This document shows positions 7,114-14,260 of a stretch of DNA of 18,273 nucleotides, one piece after another. The notes beneath the pieces were generated by a model. It was not told the origin of the DNA. It saw only the letters and a list, made by a program, of their open reading frames with translations, and ran no database searches. A program made the translations under genes and the position numbers. This DNA comes from JAVZJR01 sp037447235 (lineage in GTDB: Archaea; Micrarchaeota; Micrarchaeia; Anstonellales; Bilamarchaeaceae): positions 1 through 18,273 of the forward strand of contig JBBIHC010000014.1 in the NCBI GenBank assembly GCA_037447235.1, in the 5' to 3' direction. The number at the start of each line of letters is the position of its first letter. The stretch's first letter is position 1.

Positions 7114-8367
7114 ATGGCGAACGTTTATTTTGAGGTTTATGGCTGCACGCTAAACCAGGCGGATGCGGACATAATGAGGGCAGTTGCCAAAAAGAAGCAC
7201 AGGATAGCGGAGAAACCAAAAGATGCAGACGTTATCGTGTTTGTGACCTGCACTGTCAAGGGAGCCACTGAAAACAAGATAATGGAGCGGATGAAAAGAA
7301 CGAAAAAACCCTTTGTCATAGCCGGCTGCCTCTATGTCAACAGGGACAGAATCAGGCGGGAAATAAAAAAGCCGGTCGTAATCTGGCCGTACTCATTGAG
7401 GAGAATAAACAAGGCGATAAATGCGGCGCTTGCAGGAAAAGAATGCTGGCTTGCCGAAGAAAAAGAAGACGACTCGCCTTTGAGATCGTACACGGCGCCG
7501 ATATTGCGCATTCCGCTTCAGCAGGGTTGTGCCGGAAACTGCCATTTCTGCCAGACAAAGATGGCAAGGCCGCAACTAAAAAGCCGCCCGCCGAAGATGC
7601 TGCGGTTTTGGTTGGAGGAAGGCATCAAAAAGAACGCAAAAGAGATACAATTGACCGGGATGGACAGCGGGGCGTATGGTCTTGACAACGGCAGTTCGCT
7701 TCCGGAGCTGCTGCCCGGGTTGCTGGAAGTGAATGGCAGATTCAAAATACGCCTAGGAATGATAAACCCGCAGCACCTAAACCGGTTTGGCGGCAGGTTG
7801 CTGGAGCTGATGAAATCGGAAAAGATGTACAAGTTCCTTCACGTGCCGGTGCAGACTGGAAGCGAGAAAGTGTGCAGGGAGATGAACCGGCCGCATACTG
7901 TTGCTGATTTCAGGAAATGGGTGAAAAAATTCAGGGAGGAAATCCCGCACATAACGATTGCAACAGACATAATTGTCGGCTATCCGACCGAAACCGAAAG
8001 GGATTTTGAGGATACCCTGCGGCTTTTAAGGGAAACTGGCCCGGATATTGTCAATCTGTCAAAGTTTACCGCGCGGCCTGGAACAAAGGCGGCGTTGTTG
8101 AAACAACTGCCGACGCAGGAAATAAAAAGGCGGAGCGGGATTGCTGCGCGGGTTATAAAGGACATCACGGAGGCAAGGAACCGGAAATACGTGGGCAAGA
8201 GCTTGAAGGTGCTCGTGCTGGAAAAAGGCAAGGGCAACACAATGAAGGGGCGGGCAGACAATTACAGGCAGGTGGTGGTAAAAGGAACGCCGAAGCCAGG
8301 CGGGTTTTTAAGGGTAAAGATAAAAAGTGCCAACCACAGCAGCCTTTTTGGAGAGGCAGAGGCCTGA
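7114..8367 (+). CDS. mtaB: tRNA-t6A37 methylthiotransferase (archaeal MtaB/CDKAL1 type)
   Basis: A 417-residue radical SAM enzyme expected to convert t6A37 to ms2t6A37 in ANN-decoding tRNAs. The N-terminal UPF0004 domain supplies three cysteines for the auxiliary 4Fe-4S cluster (C11 in YGCTLNQAD, C46 in VTCTVKG, C72 in AGCLYVNRD). The radical SAM core has CAGNCHFC (C139, C143, C146). A short TRAM domain (about 355-415) ends the protein. The VKGATE and SRPP elements fit the archaeal/eukaryotic MiaB-like branch rather than MiaB or RimO. I choose ATG 7114 over the adjacent TTG 7111 because of the TATA box 27 nt upstream. It is functionally linked to Cgi121 (t6A synthesis) at 5.2 kb. The 3' end is 3 bp from the convergent amrS. 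Confidence 0.93.
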   Translation: MANVYFEVYGCTLNQADADIMRAVAKKKHRIAEKPKDADVIVFVTCTVKGATENKIMERMKRTKKPFVIAGCLYVNRDRIRREIKKPVVIWPYSLRRINKAINAALAGKECWLAEEKEDDSPLRSYTAPILRIPLQQGCAGNCHFCQTKMARPQLKSRPPKMLRFWLEEGIKKNAKEIQLTGMDSGAYGLDNGSSLPELLPGLLEVNGRFKIRLGMINPQHLNRFGGRLLELMKSEKMYKFLHVPVQTGSEKVCREMNRPHTVADFRKWVKKFREEIPHITIATDIIVGYPTETERDFEDTLRLLRETGPDIVNLSKFTARPGTKAALLKQLPTQEIKRRSGIAARVIKDITEARNRKYVGKSLKVLVLEKGKGNTMKGRADNYRQVVVKGTPKPGGFLRVKIKSANHSSLFGEAEA

Positions 8368-8370
8368 TAG

Positions 8371-9417
8371 CTAATCCCTATCTGATTTCCTGTTTTTCCA
8401 GTATTCTTTTATGTCAAGCACGAAGTTCAGCTTTTTTCCGCATTCCGGGCACTTCGCCCCCGGCATAAGCCGGTTTTCAAGAACCTCGAAGCCCCACCGC
8501 TTCACGACCAGAAAATTGCAGTATGGGCAATAGCTGCTTTCGGTTTCCGTGTCCTGCCGGTTGCCGGTGTATACATAATAAAGGCCCTCGTCCAAAGCGA
8601 TTTTTCTTGCCCGTTTCAGGGTTTCCAAACCGGTTGGCGGGGTGTCAACCATTTTGTATGCCGGGTAAAAGGCTATAAAATGGAGTGGAATGTCCGGGGA
8701 AAGACCGCGCACCCATTGCGAAAGCTGGCGGATGTCGTCATCAGATGTGTTGTAGCCCGGTATGAGCAGCGTTATTATCTCGATATGCTGCCGTTTGTAA
8801 AGCTCCTTTATGTTGTTAAGCACGTATTCCAATTTTACATCGCCTGACAGGTCGGTGTACACCCTGTCGTCGAATCCCTTCAGGTCTATCCTTGATGCAT
8901 CTATGTATTTGTTCATCTCGTTTATGGCCGCGGTCGTCATATAGCCGTTCGTGACAAAAACATTGAACCTGCCGTCCTTTCGGAGGAGTTTCGCGGTGTC
9001 AAGCGCGTATTCCATGAACACAGTGGGTTCGGTATATGTATAGGAGCAGCCGGGTATGTTCTGTGCGGCGCATATCTGCCTTATCCGCTCCGGCGGCAAA
9101 TCCTCGCCCTCTATAACACCGCCCGCCACCTGGGAGATTTCCCAATTTTGGCAAAACTTGCAGCGGAAATTGCAGCCTACGGTGGCAAGGGAGAAGACCG
9201 GAGTACCTGGCATGAAGTGGTAAAATGGCTTTTTTTCTATCGGGTCCACGCCAGCTCCAACAGCTTTACCGTAGGTAAGCGCATAAAGCTTGCCATCCAT
9301 GTTTTTTCTTATCCGGCAGTATCCGATTTCGCCAGGCTTTATCCTGCAAAGCCGGTAGCACAGATAGCACAGGACTTCCTTCCCGCTCATTTTTTTCCAG
9401 AGGATGGCTTCTTTCAT
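8371..9417 (-). CDS. amrS: AmmeMemoRadiSam system radical SAM enzyme
   Basis: Predicted 348 residues. N-terminal cysteines C17, C20, C24 and C34 (CYLCYRLC ... GYC) precede the radical SAM motif CNFRCKFC (C82, C86, C89), followed by QNWEIS and YTYTEPT, the family hallmarks. A C-terminal zinc-ribbon-like segment holds CPYC and CPEC. The family is named for co-occurrence with AMMECR1 and Memo proteins, neither of which is in this window; its substrate is not established to my knowledge. A TTG start at 9435 is possible, but ATG 9417 lies 25-26 nt from ATTTTAAC (9439-9446 on this strand), so a leaderless start there fits best. That same box may also drive the C/D sRNA on the other strand. Confidence 0.9.
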   Translation of the reverse strand: MKEAILWKKMSGKEVLCYLCYRLCRIKPGEIGYCRIRKNMDGKLYALTYGKAVGAGVDPIEKKPFYHFMPGTPVFSLATVGCNFRCKFCQNWEISQVAGGVIEGEDLPPERIRQICAAQNIPGCSYTYTEPTVFMEYALDTAKLLRKDGRFNVFVTNGYMTTAAINEMNKYIDASRIDLKGFDDRVYTDLSGDVKLEYVLNNIKELYKRQHIEIITLLIPGYNTSDDDIRQLSQWVRGLSPDIPLHFIAFYPAYKMVDTPPTGLETLKRARKIALDEGLYYVYTGNRQDTETESSYCPYCNFLVVKRWGFEVLENRLMPGAKCPECGKKLNFVLDIKEYWKNRKSDRD

Positions 9418-9438
9418 GAGCGCTTTACTCAGCAAAAT

Positions 9439-9446
9439 GTTAAAAT
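9439..9446. promoter_or_regulatory. TATA-like box possibly shared by amrS and the C/D sRNA
   Basis: GTTAAAAT on the plus strand is centred at ~9442.5. It is 25-26 nt from the amrS ATG (9417) on one side and 26 nt from 9468, the 5' end of the sRNA, on the other. It could set both start points. This rests on spacing alone. Confidence 0.4.
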
Positions 9447-9465
9447 CTTTGCTTGTGTTAAGATT

Positions 9466-9530
9466 GCAGTGATGAAAGTTCGACAGCCTGAGGGCATTGC
9501 CTGATGATGAGGATCTTGAGTGCTGAATGC
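9466..9530 (+). ncRNA. Box C/D guide sRNA (2'-O-methylation guide)
   Basis: All four boxes have canonical sequence and spacing: C = GTGATGA (9469-9475), D' = CTGA (9488-9491), C' = ATGATGA (9504-9510), D = CTGA (9523-9526). The three spacers are each exactly 12 nt. A short terminal stem GCA/TGC closes it. The D' guide is AAGTTCGACAGC and the D guide is GGATCTTGAGTG. By the N+5 rule they would methylate a U in a target containing GCUGUCGAACUU and a C in one containing CACUCAAGAUCC. I cannot name the targets without rRNA and tRNA sequences. In archaea such RNAs assemble with L7Ae, Nop5 and fibrillarin. Confidence 0.88.
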
Positions 9531-9581
9531 CGTTAACCAGTTAATCTCGCCGCCGGGCGCATCTATTTAGTTGTAAAAAGG

Positions 9582-9600
9582 TTTAAAAAGTGTTATACAC
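9582..9600 (+). promoter_or_regulatory. TATA box and GTGT-TAT-ACAC palindrome upstream of the RelA/SpoT homologue
   Basis: TTTAAA (9582-9587) is centred 27-28 nt before ATG 9612, predicting a leaderless transcript. Directly downstream is a perfect short palindrome, GTGT-TAT-ACAC (9590-9600). The 10-mer TTATACACAT (9593-9602) recurs at 14251-14260 in the lipoprotein promoter. Confidence 0.5.
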
Positions 9601-9611
9601 ATATTTATATC

Positions 9612-10601
9612 ATGGCACACGAAATAAAAAGGCTGTCTTATGGCAGGCGTGCCGCATACGCGCATGCAGTAGAGGAGGCAGCCAGGGCGCTTTCTGTCAA
9701 AAAGAGCATATACGAAAAAATGCCCATTGCCGAAAAAGCGCTTGCGGTCGCCAAAGGGCAAGACAAGGAAGGTGCCTTTTTGGCAACAGTCATTTCCGCC
9801 GTGCCAAAGAAAGGGCAAAGCGCTTTTGTCCGTTATCTGTCGCAATATGGCAATCTGCCCAAAAGAATGGCGGCAGAGGTAAGGGCGCTTGAAAATCTTG
9901 ACAATATGAAAATCGCAGACAAAAGCGGGTTAAGCGTATACGAACAAAAAATAATGGGCAATGAGATAAGCGTTGCCACCTTAATCGCAAGAATCGTCGG
10001 GCTTGCCGCCGGCGACGAAGCGGACCCGGCAAGGCTACTTTATGTCTATTCGCCGCTGGGCGCCTGCATAGACCATGATATCGGGGCGGCATTAAGGGAG
10101 AGGGCCATCAAAGAGATGCACCCGGACAAGCTTGAGGCAGTCAGACAACTCGTTGCTGAAAGACAGCAAGCCATAATGAAGGCAAAGGAAAGGCTTGATG
10201 CATTGACTTGCCGCGCTGCCGGCACAGGCGGAAATTGCAGGATAAAGAATCTCTTCAGCGCAACCTTTAAGCTTGCGGAAAAAGGCCGTCTTAACGACGT
10301 GTTGGGAAGCAGGATAGTGGTTGACGACATAAGAAAGGCGGTTGGCGTGGCTGAGCGGATAGTGGCTTTCCTGAAACAGCACCGTATGGAGGTTAAGGTT
10401 GACGATTATTATAAAAAGCCAAAAAAGACGGCTTACATGGGATATAACATAAACTTTAATCTGGCAGGCGTGCCTTCTGAAATCCAGGTTTCTGACATTG
10501 CAACAAGGCTTAGAATAAAACAGCAGGCTCCGCACGCCCTCTACAAGAGTTATGGAGTTCTGGGCATGGATTTAGCCGCCAAGCTTCAAAATTACCTTTG
10601 A
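9612..10601 (+). CDS. RelA/SpoT homologue: degenerate HD hydrolase domain plus (p)ppGpp synthetase domain
   Basis: A 329-residue protein that aligns by eye to the catalytic half of long RelA/SpoT proteins. Synthetase motifs are present: R210-x-K212-x3-S216-x3-K220 (CRIKNLFSATFK, cf. RxKxxYSIYxK), D229 and R234 in NDVLGSRIVV, D265 and Y275 in DYYKKPKKTAY (cf. DYIxNPKPNGY), and E290/Q292 in SEIQV (cf. VEVQI). The linker YSPLG ... KEMHPDKL matches YAPLAHRLG ... YLHPEEY. In the N-terminal half the HD metal site is gone: where LLHDVVED is expected there is FLATVISAV (57-65), and the KLADRLHN region has no D/N pair. No TGS or ACT domain follows. I infer a pppGpp/ppGpp synthetase, or a derived nucleotide pyrophosphokinase, without hydrolase activity. 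Function in this archaeon is unproven. Confidence 0.75.
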   Translation: MAHEIKRLSYGRRAAYAHAVEEAARALSVKKSIYEKMPIAEKALAVAKGQDKEGAFLATVISAVPKKGQSAFVRYLSQYGNLPKRMAAEVRALENLDNMKIADKSGLSVYEQKIMGNEISVATLIARIVGLAAGDEADPARLLYVYSPLGACIDHDIGAALRERAIKEMHPDKLEAVRQLVAERQQAIMKAKERLDALTCRAAGTGGNCRIKNLFSATFKLAEKGRLNDVLGSRIVVDDIRKAVGVAERIVAFLKQHRMEVKVDDYYKKPKKTAYMGYNINFNLAGVPSEIQVSDIATRLRIKQQAPHALYKSYGVLGMDLAAKLQNYL

Positions 10602-10616
10602 TGGACGGCAGTAGTG

Positions 10617-12158
10617 CTAATGCCTGAAATGCCTCGTGTTGGTAAATACCATCGTCATATTGTGCTCATTGGCTGCCTTTATGACTTCTTCGTCGTTGAT
10701 TGACCCGCCCGGTTGTATGACCGCGGTTATCCCAAGTTTGGCGGCAAAGTCAATCCCGTCCCTGAATGGGAAAAAAGCGTCCGAAGCCATAGCGCATCCC
10801 TTAAGGCTTTCCCCGAATTCCGTGGCTATCATAACCCCGATTTTCGCCGCGTCTATTCTTTTCATTTGTCCCGCGCCTATCCCTACCGCCCGGTCTGGTC
10901 GCGCGTAAACTATGGCGTTAGAGCGGACATACTTCGCAACTTTCCAGGCATAGAGCATCGCTTTCATCTCCTCCGCGGTGGGCTGCCTTTTCGTAACCGC
11001 CTTTAACTCCTTGTAAAGCTCGATATCCGCTTCCTGGACGAGCAGGCCGCCCAGAACAGAACGATATGTTTTGAAGGGTTTTGTTATGTGCTTAAACGGC
11101 AGCTCCATCACCCGGAGGTTTGGCTTTCTTTTGAAAACATCGAGCGCATCCCTTTCATAGGCAGGCGCAAGCACTATCTCCACAAAACGCGAAGTTATCT
11201 CTTCTGCCAGCTCCCCGGTTACCTTCCCGTTAACCGCCACTATGCCGCCAAAAGCAGCTTCCGGATCCACCGCTCTCGCAGCCTTGTAGGCTTTTAACAG
11301 GTCTTTGTCGGTTGCCACGCCGCACGGGTTATTATGCTTTATTATCAGCGCGGTCGGCTCATCGAATTGGATTATCAGGCGATAAGCAGAGTTTATGTCA
11401 AGCACATTGTTGTAGGAAAGCTCTTTGCCGCCGTGTTGTATCGCGTCTGCTATGGAAGTATTGCCTTCGTGCGGATCATGATAGAAGGCGGCAGTTTGAT
11501 GCGGATTCTCGCCATACCGGAGGTCATGTTTTTTCCTGAATGTGAGGTTCAAGAAGCCGGGATAGCCATCATCTTCCTTCCATATTTTCCTGAAATACCG
11601 TTCTATGACTGTATCGTAATGCGCTACGTGCTCCCACGCCGCCACAGCAAGTTTCCGGCGCAGCTTTTCCGGGGCATCGCCTTTTGCCCTTAATTCGTTG
11701 AGCACCTCGTTATAATAGCAGGGGTCGCATATTACAACGACGCCGGAATAATTTTTTGCAGCAGCCCTGACCAATGCAGGGCCCCCAATGTCTATGTTCT
11801 CTATCGCTTCTGACAGCGAAGCCTTGTTTAGCACAGCCTCTTCAAAAGGATAAAGATTCACGGCGACGATGTCTATCGGCTCAATCCCATATTTTTTTGC
11901 TTCTTCCATATGCCGCCTGTTTTTTCTGTCCATCAATATGCCGCCATGGATTTTGGGATGCAGGGTTTTCACCCGCCCATCCATCATTTCCCCAGAGCCG
12001 GTGAATTCCGACACGCTGATTGCCGGGATGGAAGCAGAACGCAGCTCTTCTGCCGTGCCGCCGCTTGAGATGATGCGGTAACCAAGAGAATGCAGGCCGC
12101 TTGCGAATTCCTTAATCCCTTCCTTCCGGTAAACGCTCAGCAATGCGTATTTTGTCAT
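10617..12158 (-). CDS. purH: Bifunctional AICAR formyltransferase / IMP cyclohydrolase
   Basis: A 513-residue, full-length PurH catalysing the last two steps of IMP synthesis with 10-formyl-THF. The N-terminal MGS-like IMP cyclohydrolase domain has SSGGTAEEL and KTLHPKIHGGIL (64-75). The AICAR transformylase domain has RYGENPHQ (214-221), the catalytic KHNNPCG (K274-H275), AAFGGIVA and the C-terminal ASDAFFPFRDGID and QPGGS motifs. GGGGGTC lies upstream of the ATG. Many archaea use PurP and PurO instead, so this bacterial-type fused enzyme suggests an acquired or bacterial-like purine route. A small basic protein starts 309 bp upstream and ends 15 bp before it, so the two are probably co-transcribed. 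Confidence 0.96.
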   Translation of the reverse strand: MTKYALLSVYRKEGIKEFASGLHSLGYRIISSGGTAEELRSASIPAISVSEFTGSGEMMDGRVKTLHPKIHGGILMDRKNRRHMEEAKKYGIEPIDIVAVNLYPFEEAVLNKASLSEAIENIDIGGPALVRAAAKNYSGVVVICDPCYYNEVLNELRAKGDAPEKLRRKLAVAAWEHVAHYDTVIERYFRKIWKEDDGYPGFLNLTFRKKHDLRYGENPHQTAAFYHDPHEGNTSIADAIQHGGKELSYNNVLDINSAYRLIIQFDEPTALIIKHNNPCGVATDKDLLKAYKAARAVDPEAAFGGIVAVNGKVTGELAEEITSRFVEIVLAPAYERDALDVFKRKPNLRVMELPFKHITKPFKTYRSVLGGLLVQEADIELYKELKAVTKRQPTAEEMKAMLYAWKVAKYVRSNAIVYARPDRAVGIGAGQMKRIDAAKIGVMIATEFGESLKGCAMASDAFFPFRDGIDFAAKLGITAVIQPGGSINDEEVIKAANEHNMTMVFTNTRHFRH

Positions 12159-12173
12159 CTTGACCCCCTTATA

Positions 12174-12467
12174 CTAAAATAAGGAACGATTTATAAAGTC
12201 GCTATTTATCTTTGGAATAACTTCAGATGGCTTGAGAATCTTGCTGGCGTTGAGCCTGATTACGCTTGACGGCTTGAAGATGGCGGTCTCTTCCAACGGC
12301 AGCCTCGGCTTCCATTTTTGTTCCTTTGACCTAAGTTTTTTTCTTCTCAGGCCTTTTGGATAATAGAACAATCCAAGAATCGGATTTCTCCAGTGTATTA
12401 TCGGGCGCGCTCTTTTCGCGCCGTTCTTGTCACTCTTAATGCCAATACGCTTCCCGTGATATTTCAA
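12174..12467 (-). CDS. Small basic protein of unknown function upstream of purH
   Basis: A 97-residue Lys/Arg-rich protein (for example KGLRRKKLRSKEQKWKPR in the middle) with no membrane segment or recognised motif. It begins with TTG preceded by a strong GGGGGG (12473-12478) at a 5-nt spacing, which supports real translation despite the weak start codon. An AAATTTAAAAA box lies at about 12530-12540. The gene stops 15 bp before purH, so they likely form one operon. The composition would suit an RNA- or ribosome-binding protein, but nothing proves it. Confidence 0.6.
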   Translation of the reverse strand: MKYHGKRIGIKSDKNGAKRARPIIHWRNPILGLFYYPKGLRRKKLRSKEQKWKPRLPLEETAIFKPSSVIRLNASKILKPSEVIPKINSDFINRSLF

Positions 12468-12578
12468 GCGAACCCCCCTAAAGATTTGCCTAAATCAAAA
12501 AAACACGATAACAAAATCAAAGCGCCTGTTTTTAAATTTTTTCATTGTTTTTTCGTCATTTGCCTTATTGCTTAAATA

Positions 12579-13679
12579 TTACTTTTTCATCATAACCCTT
12601 ACCGGGAACGGGATTTCTATCTTGTTTTTCCTGAATTCGCTTAGCAGTTCCTTGTTCACATCTTTCAGCACAGAGAAGCGGTTTATATAGCCGTTTACCC
12701 TGTAGCCGAACTTGAATATGAGGGCGTAGTCGCCGAATCTGTCCAGCCTGGCAAATGCAGTGTCCGGCACCAGATACTGGTTTTTCTTTGCTACTTTATT
12801 TATGACGTCAATTATTGTTTTTTCGACTTTTTCCACATCAGAATCATAGGATACGCCTATCTCATAAAAAACGACCACGCTTTTATCCGGATTTGCAAAA
12901 TTCTGGATAATGGCGCCCGCAAGCTTTGAGTTCGGCACGATAAGCTCGTTGTTGTCAGGAAGGATTATCTTGGTTGTCCTCCATCCTATCCTGTCCACAT
13001 GCCCTTCCATGCCGGGCTCCAGGCTAATATAATCGCCTTCGCGGAAAGGCTTGTCTATCAACAAATGCAGGCCTGCGAAGAAGTTTCCAAGAGTATCCTG
13101 CAAAGCAAGGGCAACGGCAAGGCCGGCAACCCCAAGGCCTGTCAAGAGCGCCGCAGTGTCAAACCCGGCATACTGCAGGACAAACACCAGGAAAACAAGG
13201 TAAATCGTTATTTTTACCATCGTGCGCACAAACGGGAAAACCTGTTTAGGGGATACGCCTTTTCTTTCTTTTGGCTGTATGCTCATGCCATACCAAACCA
13301 GAAAAATGTCGGCGACCTCTGCAATGAAAAACGCAAAAAAGACCATAAATGCCATTATGAAAATTTGCAGGATGCCATAACCGCCAATTGTCGTATTTGG
13401 ATATACGATTTCGACTGCCAAAAAAAGCGACAGCAATAGGGGCAGCCACCATGAATATTTTTCAGCAACCCTTAACAAATCATCGTCAAATGTGGTCTTT
13501 GTTTTGCTGGATATATACTTGAAAATAGGCAAAAGCGCCCTCAAAGCCAGGAAAAACACCGCATAAGAAATAAACAGTAAAAGAACAAACATGATGGCTT
13601 CGTTTTGCGGCAATCCAACCGCCTGCATAAAAGACAAGAGCGTATCTGAGATGGCGGCCTCTAAAACCGGAAATATCAT
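12579..13679 (-). CDS. mscS: MscS-family mechanosensitive ion channel
   Basis: A 366-residue membrane protein. About five hydrophobic helices cover residues 20-190. The pore-lining helix and start of the beta domain are clear in GLGVAGLAVALALQDTLGNF followed by FFAGLHLLIDKPFREGDYI, which match the MscS TM3 Gly/Ala pattern and the PFxVGD motif. The beta domain (RTTKIILPDNNELIVPNSKL) and the alpha/beta C-terminal domain follow. It should open under membrane tension to release solutes in hypo-osmotic shock. TTTAAAA (13702-13708) is 26 nt from the ATG, so the transcript is probably leaderless. Confidence 0.94.
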   Translation of the reverse strand: MIFPVLEAAISDTLLSFMQAVGLPQNEAIMFVLLLFISYAVFFLALRALLPIFKYISSKTKTTFDDDLLRVAEKYSWWLPLLLSLFLAVEIVYPNTTIGGYGILQIFIMAFMVFFAFFIAEVADIFLVWYGMSIQPKERKGVSPKQVFPFVRTMVKITIYLVFLVFVLQYAGFDTAALLTGLGVAGLAVALALQDTLGNFFAGLHLLIDKPFREGDYISLEPGMEGHVDRIGWRTTKIILPDNNELIVPNSKLAGAIIQNFANPDKSVVVFYEIGVSYDSDVEKVEKTIIDVINKVAKKNQYLVPDTAFARLDRFGDYALIFKFGYRVNGYINRFSVLKDVNKELLSEFRKNKIEIPFPVRVMMKK

Positions 13680-13751
13680 GTCCTTTCTTATCCAGCTAAT
13701 GTTTAAAAATATTGTTAGGGCTGCCGCCGCCTGAAAAAAAGCAGTAGGTAT

Positions 13752-14210
13752 TCACGCCAGAACTATTTTCTCCAACAGCTCCTTGGCTTCTTTCTTGTTT
13801 ATTCTGAAGAGCGTATCAAGAATTTCCACCGCTTCCTCTTGTTGCCCCTGCGCTATGGCGAACGCAAGCTTAAGTTTCTCAAGGTCAGCATCGCCCTTTG
13901 CATCTATCCGGCTTAGCATCTTATGCCCCTCGGCATACTTTCCCAGCTGATAATACGCTGATGCAGTGATGATGGCGCATGGCACAAGGTCGGCCGCACG
14001 GGCCATATTAAAAGCCTTTAGTCCCTCGCCAAGAGCTTCATCGTACTTTCCGAGCCAAAACGATGCCTTGGCAAGCAGGTAATGCGCTACCATTTCAGAC
14101 GGGAATCGGTCAACAAACTCCTTTGCCAGAGTGTACGCCTTTTGCGCCTCATTATCGTTAAGATATATCGCAATCTGCTTTATGAAGGATTCTTTCTTCT
14201 CAATGGCCAT
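13752..14210 (-). CDS. TPR-repeat protein
   Basis: A 152-residue helical protein with about three to four tetratricopeptide-like helix pairs: NEAQKAYTLAKEFVDRFPSE, VAHYLLAKASFWLGKYDEAL, ITASAYYQLGKYAEGHKMLS and LAFAIAQGQQEEAVEILDTL. Such repeats bind protein partners; no enzymatic residues are seen. The frame extends upstream to 14270, but ATG 14210 lies ~23 nt from the TTTAAA core at 14230-14235, and the extra N-terminus overlaps the divergent promoter, so the shorter form is preferred. It is divergent from a lipoprotein gene with a 48-bp gap. Confidence 0.8.
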   Translation of the reverse strand: MAIEKKESFIKQIAIYLNDNEAQKAYTLAKEFVDRFPSEMVAHYLLAKASFWLGKYDEALGEGLKAFNMARAADLVPCAIITASAYYQLGKYAEGHKMLSRIDAKGDADLEKLKLAFAIAQGQQEEAVEILDTLFRINKKEAKELLEKIVLA

Positions 14211-14227
14211 GCACAATATAAACGAAA

Positions 14228-14260
14228 CCTTTAAATAAAATATGTGTCTATTATACACAT
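14228..14260. promoter_or_regulatory. Shared divergent promoter of the TPR and lipoprotein genes
   Basis: A single TTTAAA core (14230-14235, within CTTTAAATAAAAT) lies 26 nt before the lipoprotein ATG (14259) and 22-24 nt before the TPR ATG (14210). Both transcripts would be leaderless. An inverted repeat, ATGTGT (14242-14247) and ACACAT (14255-14260), overlaps the lipoprotein start point and could be an operator. Confidence 0.55.
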
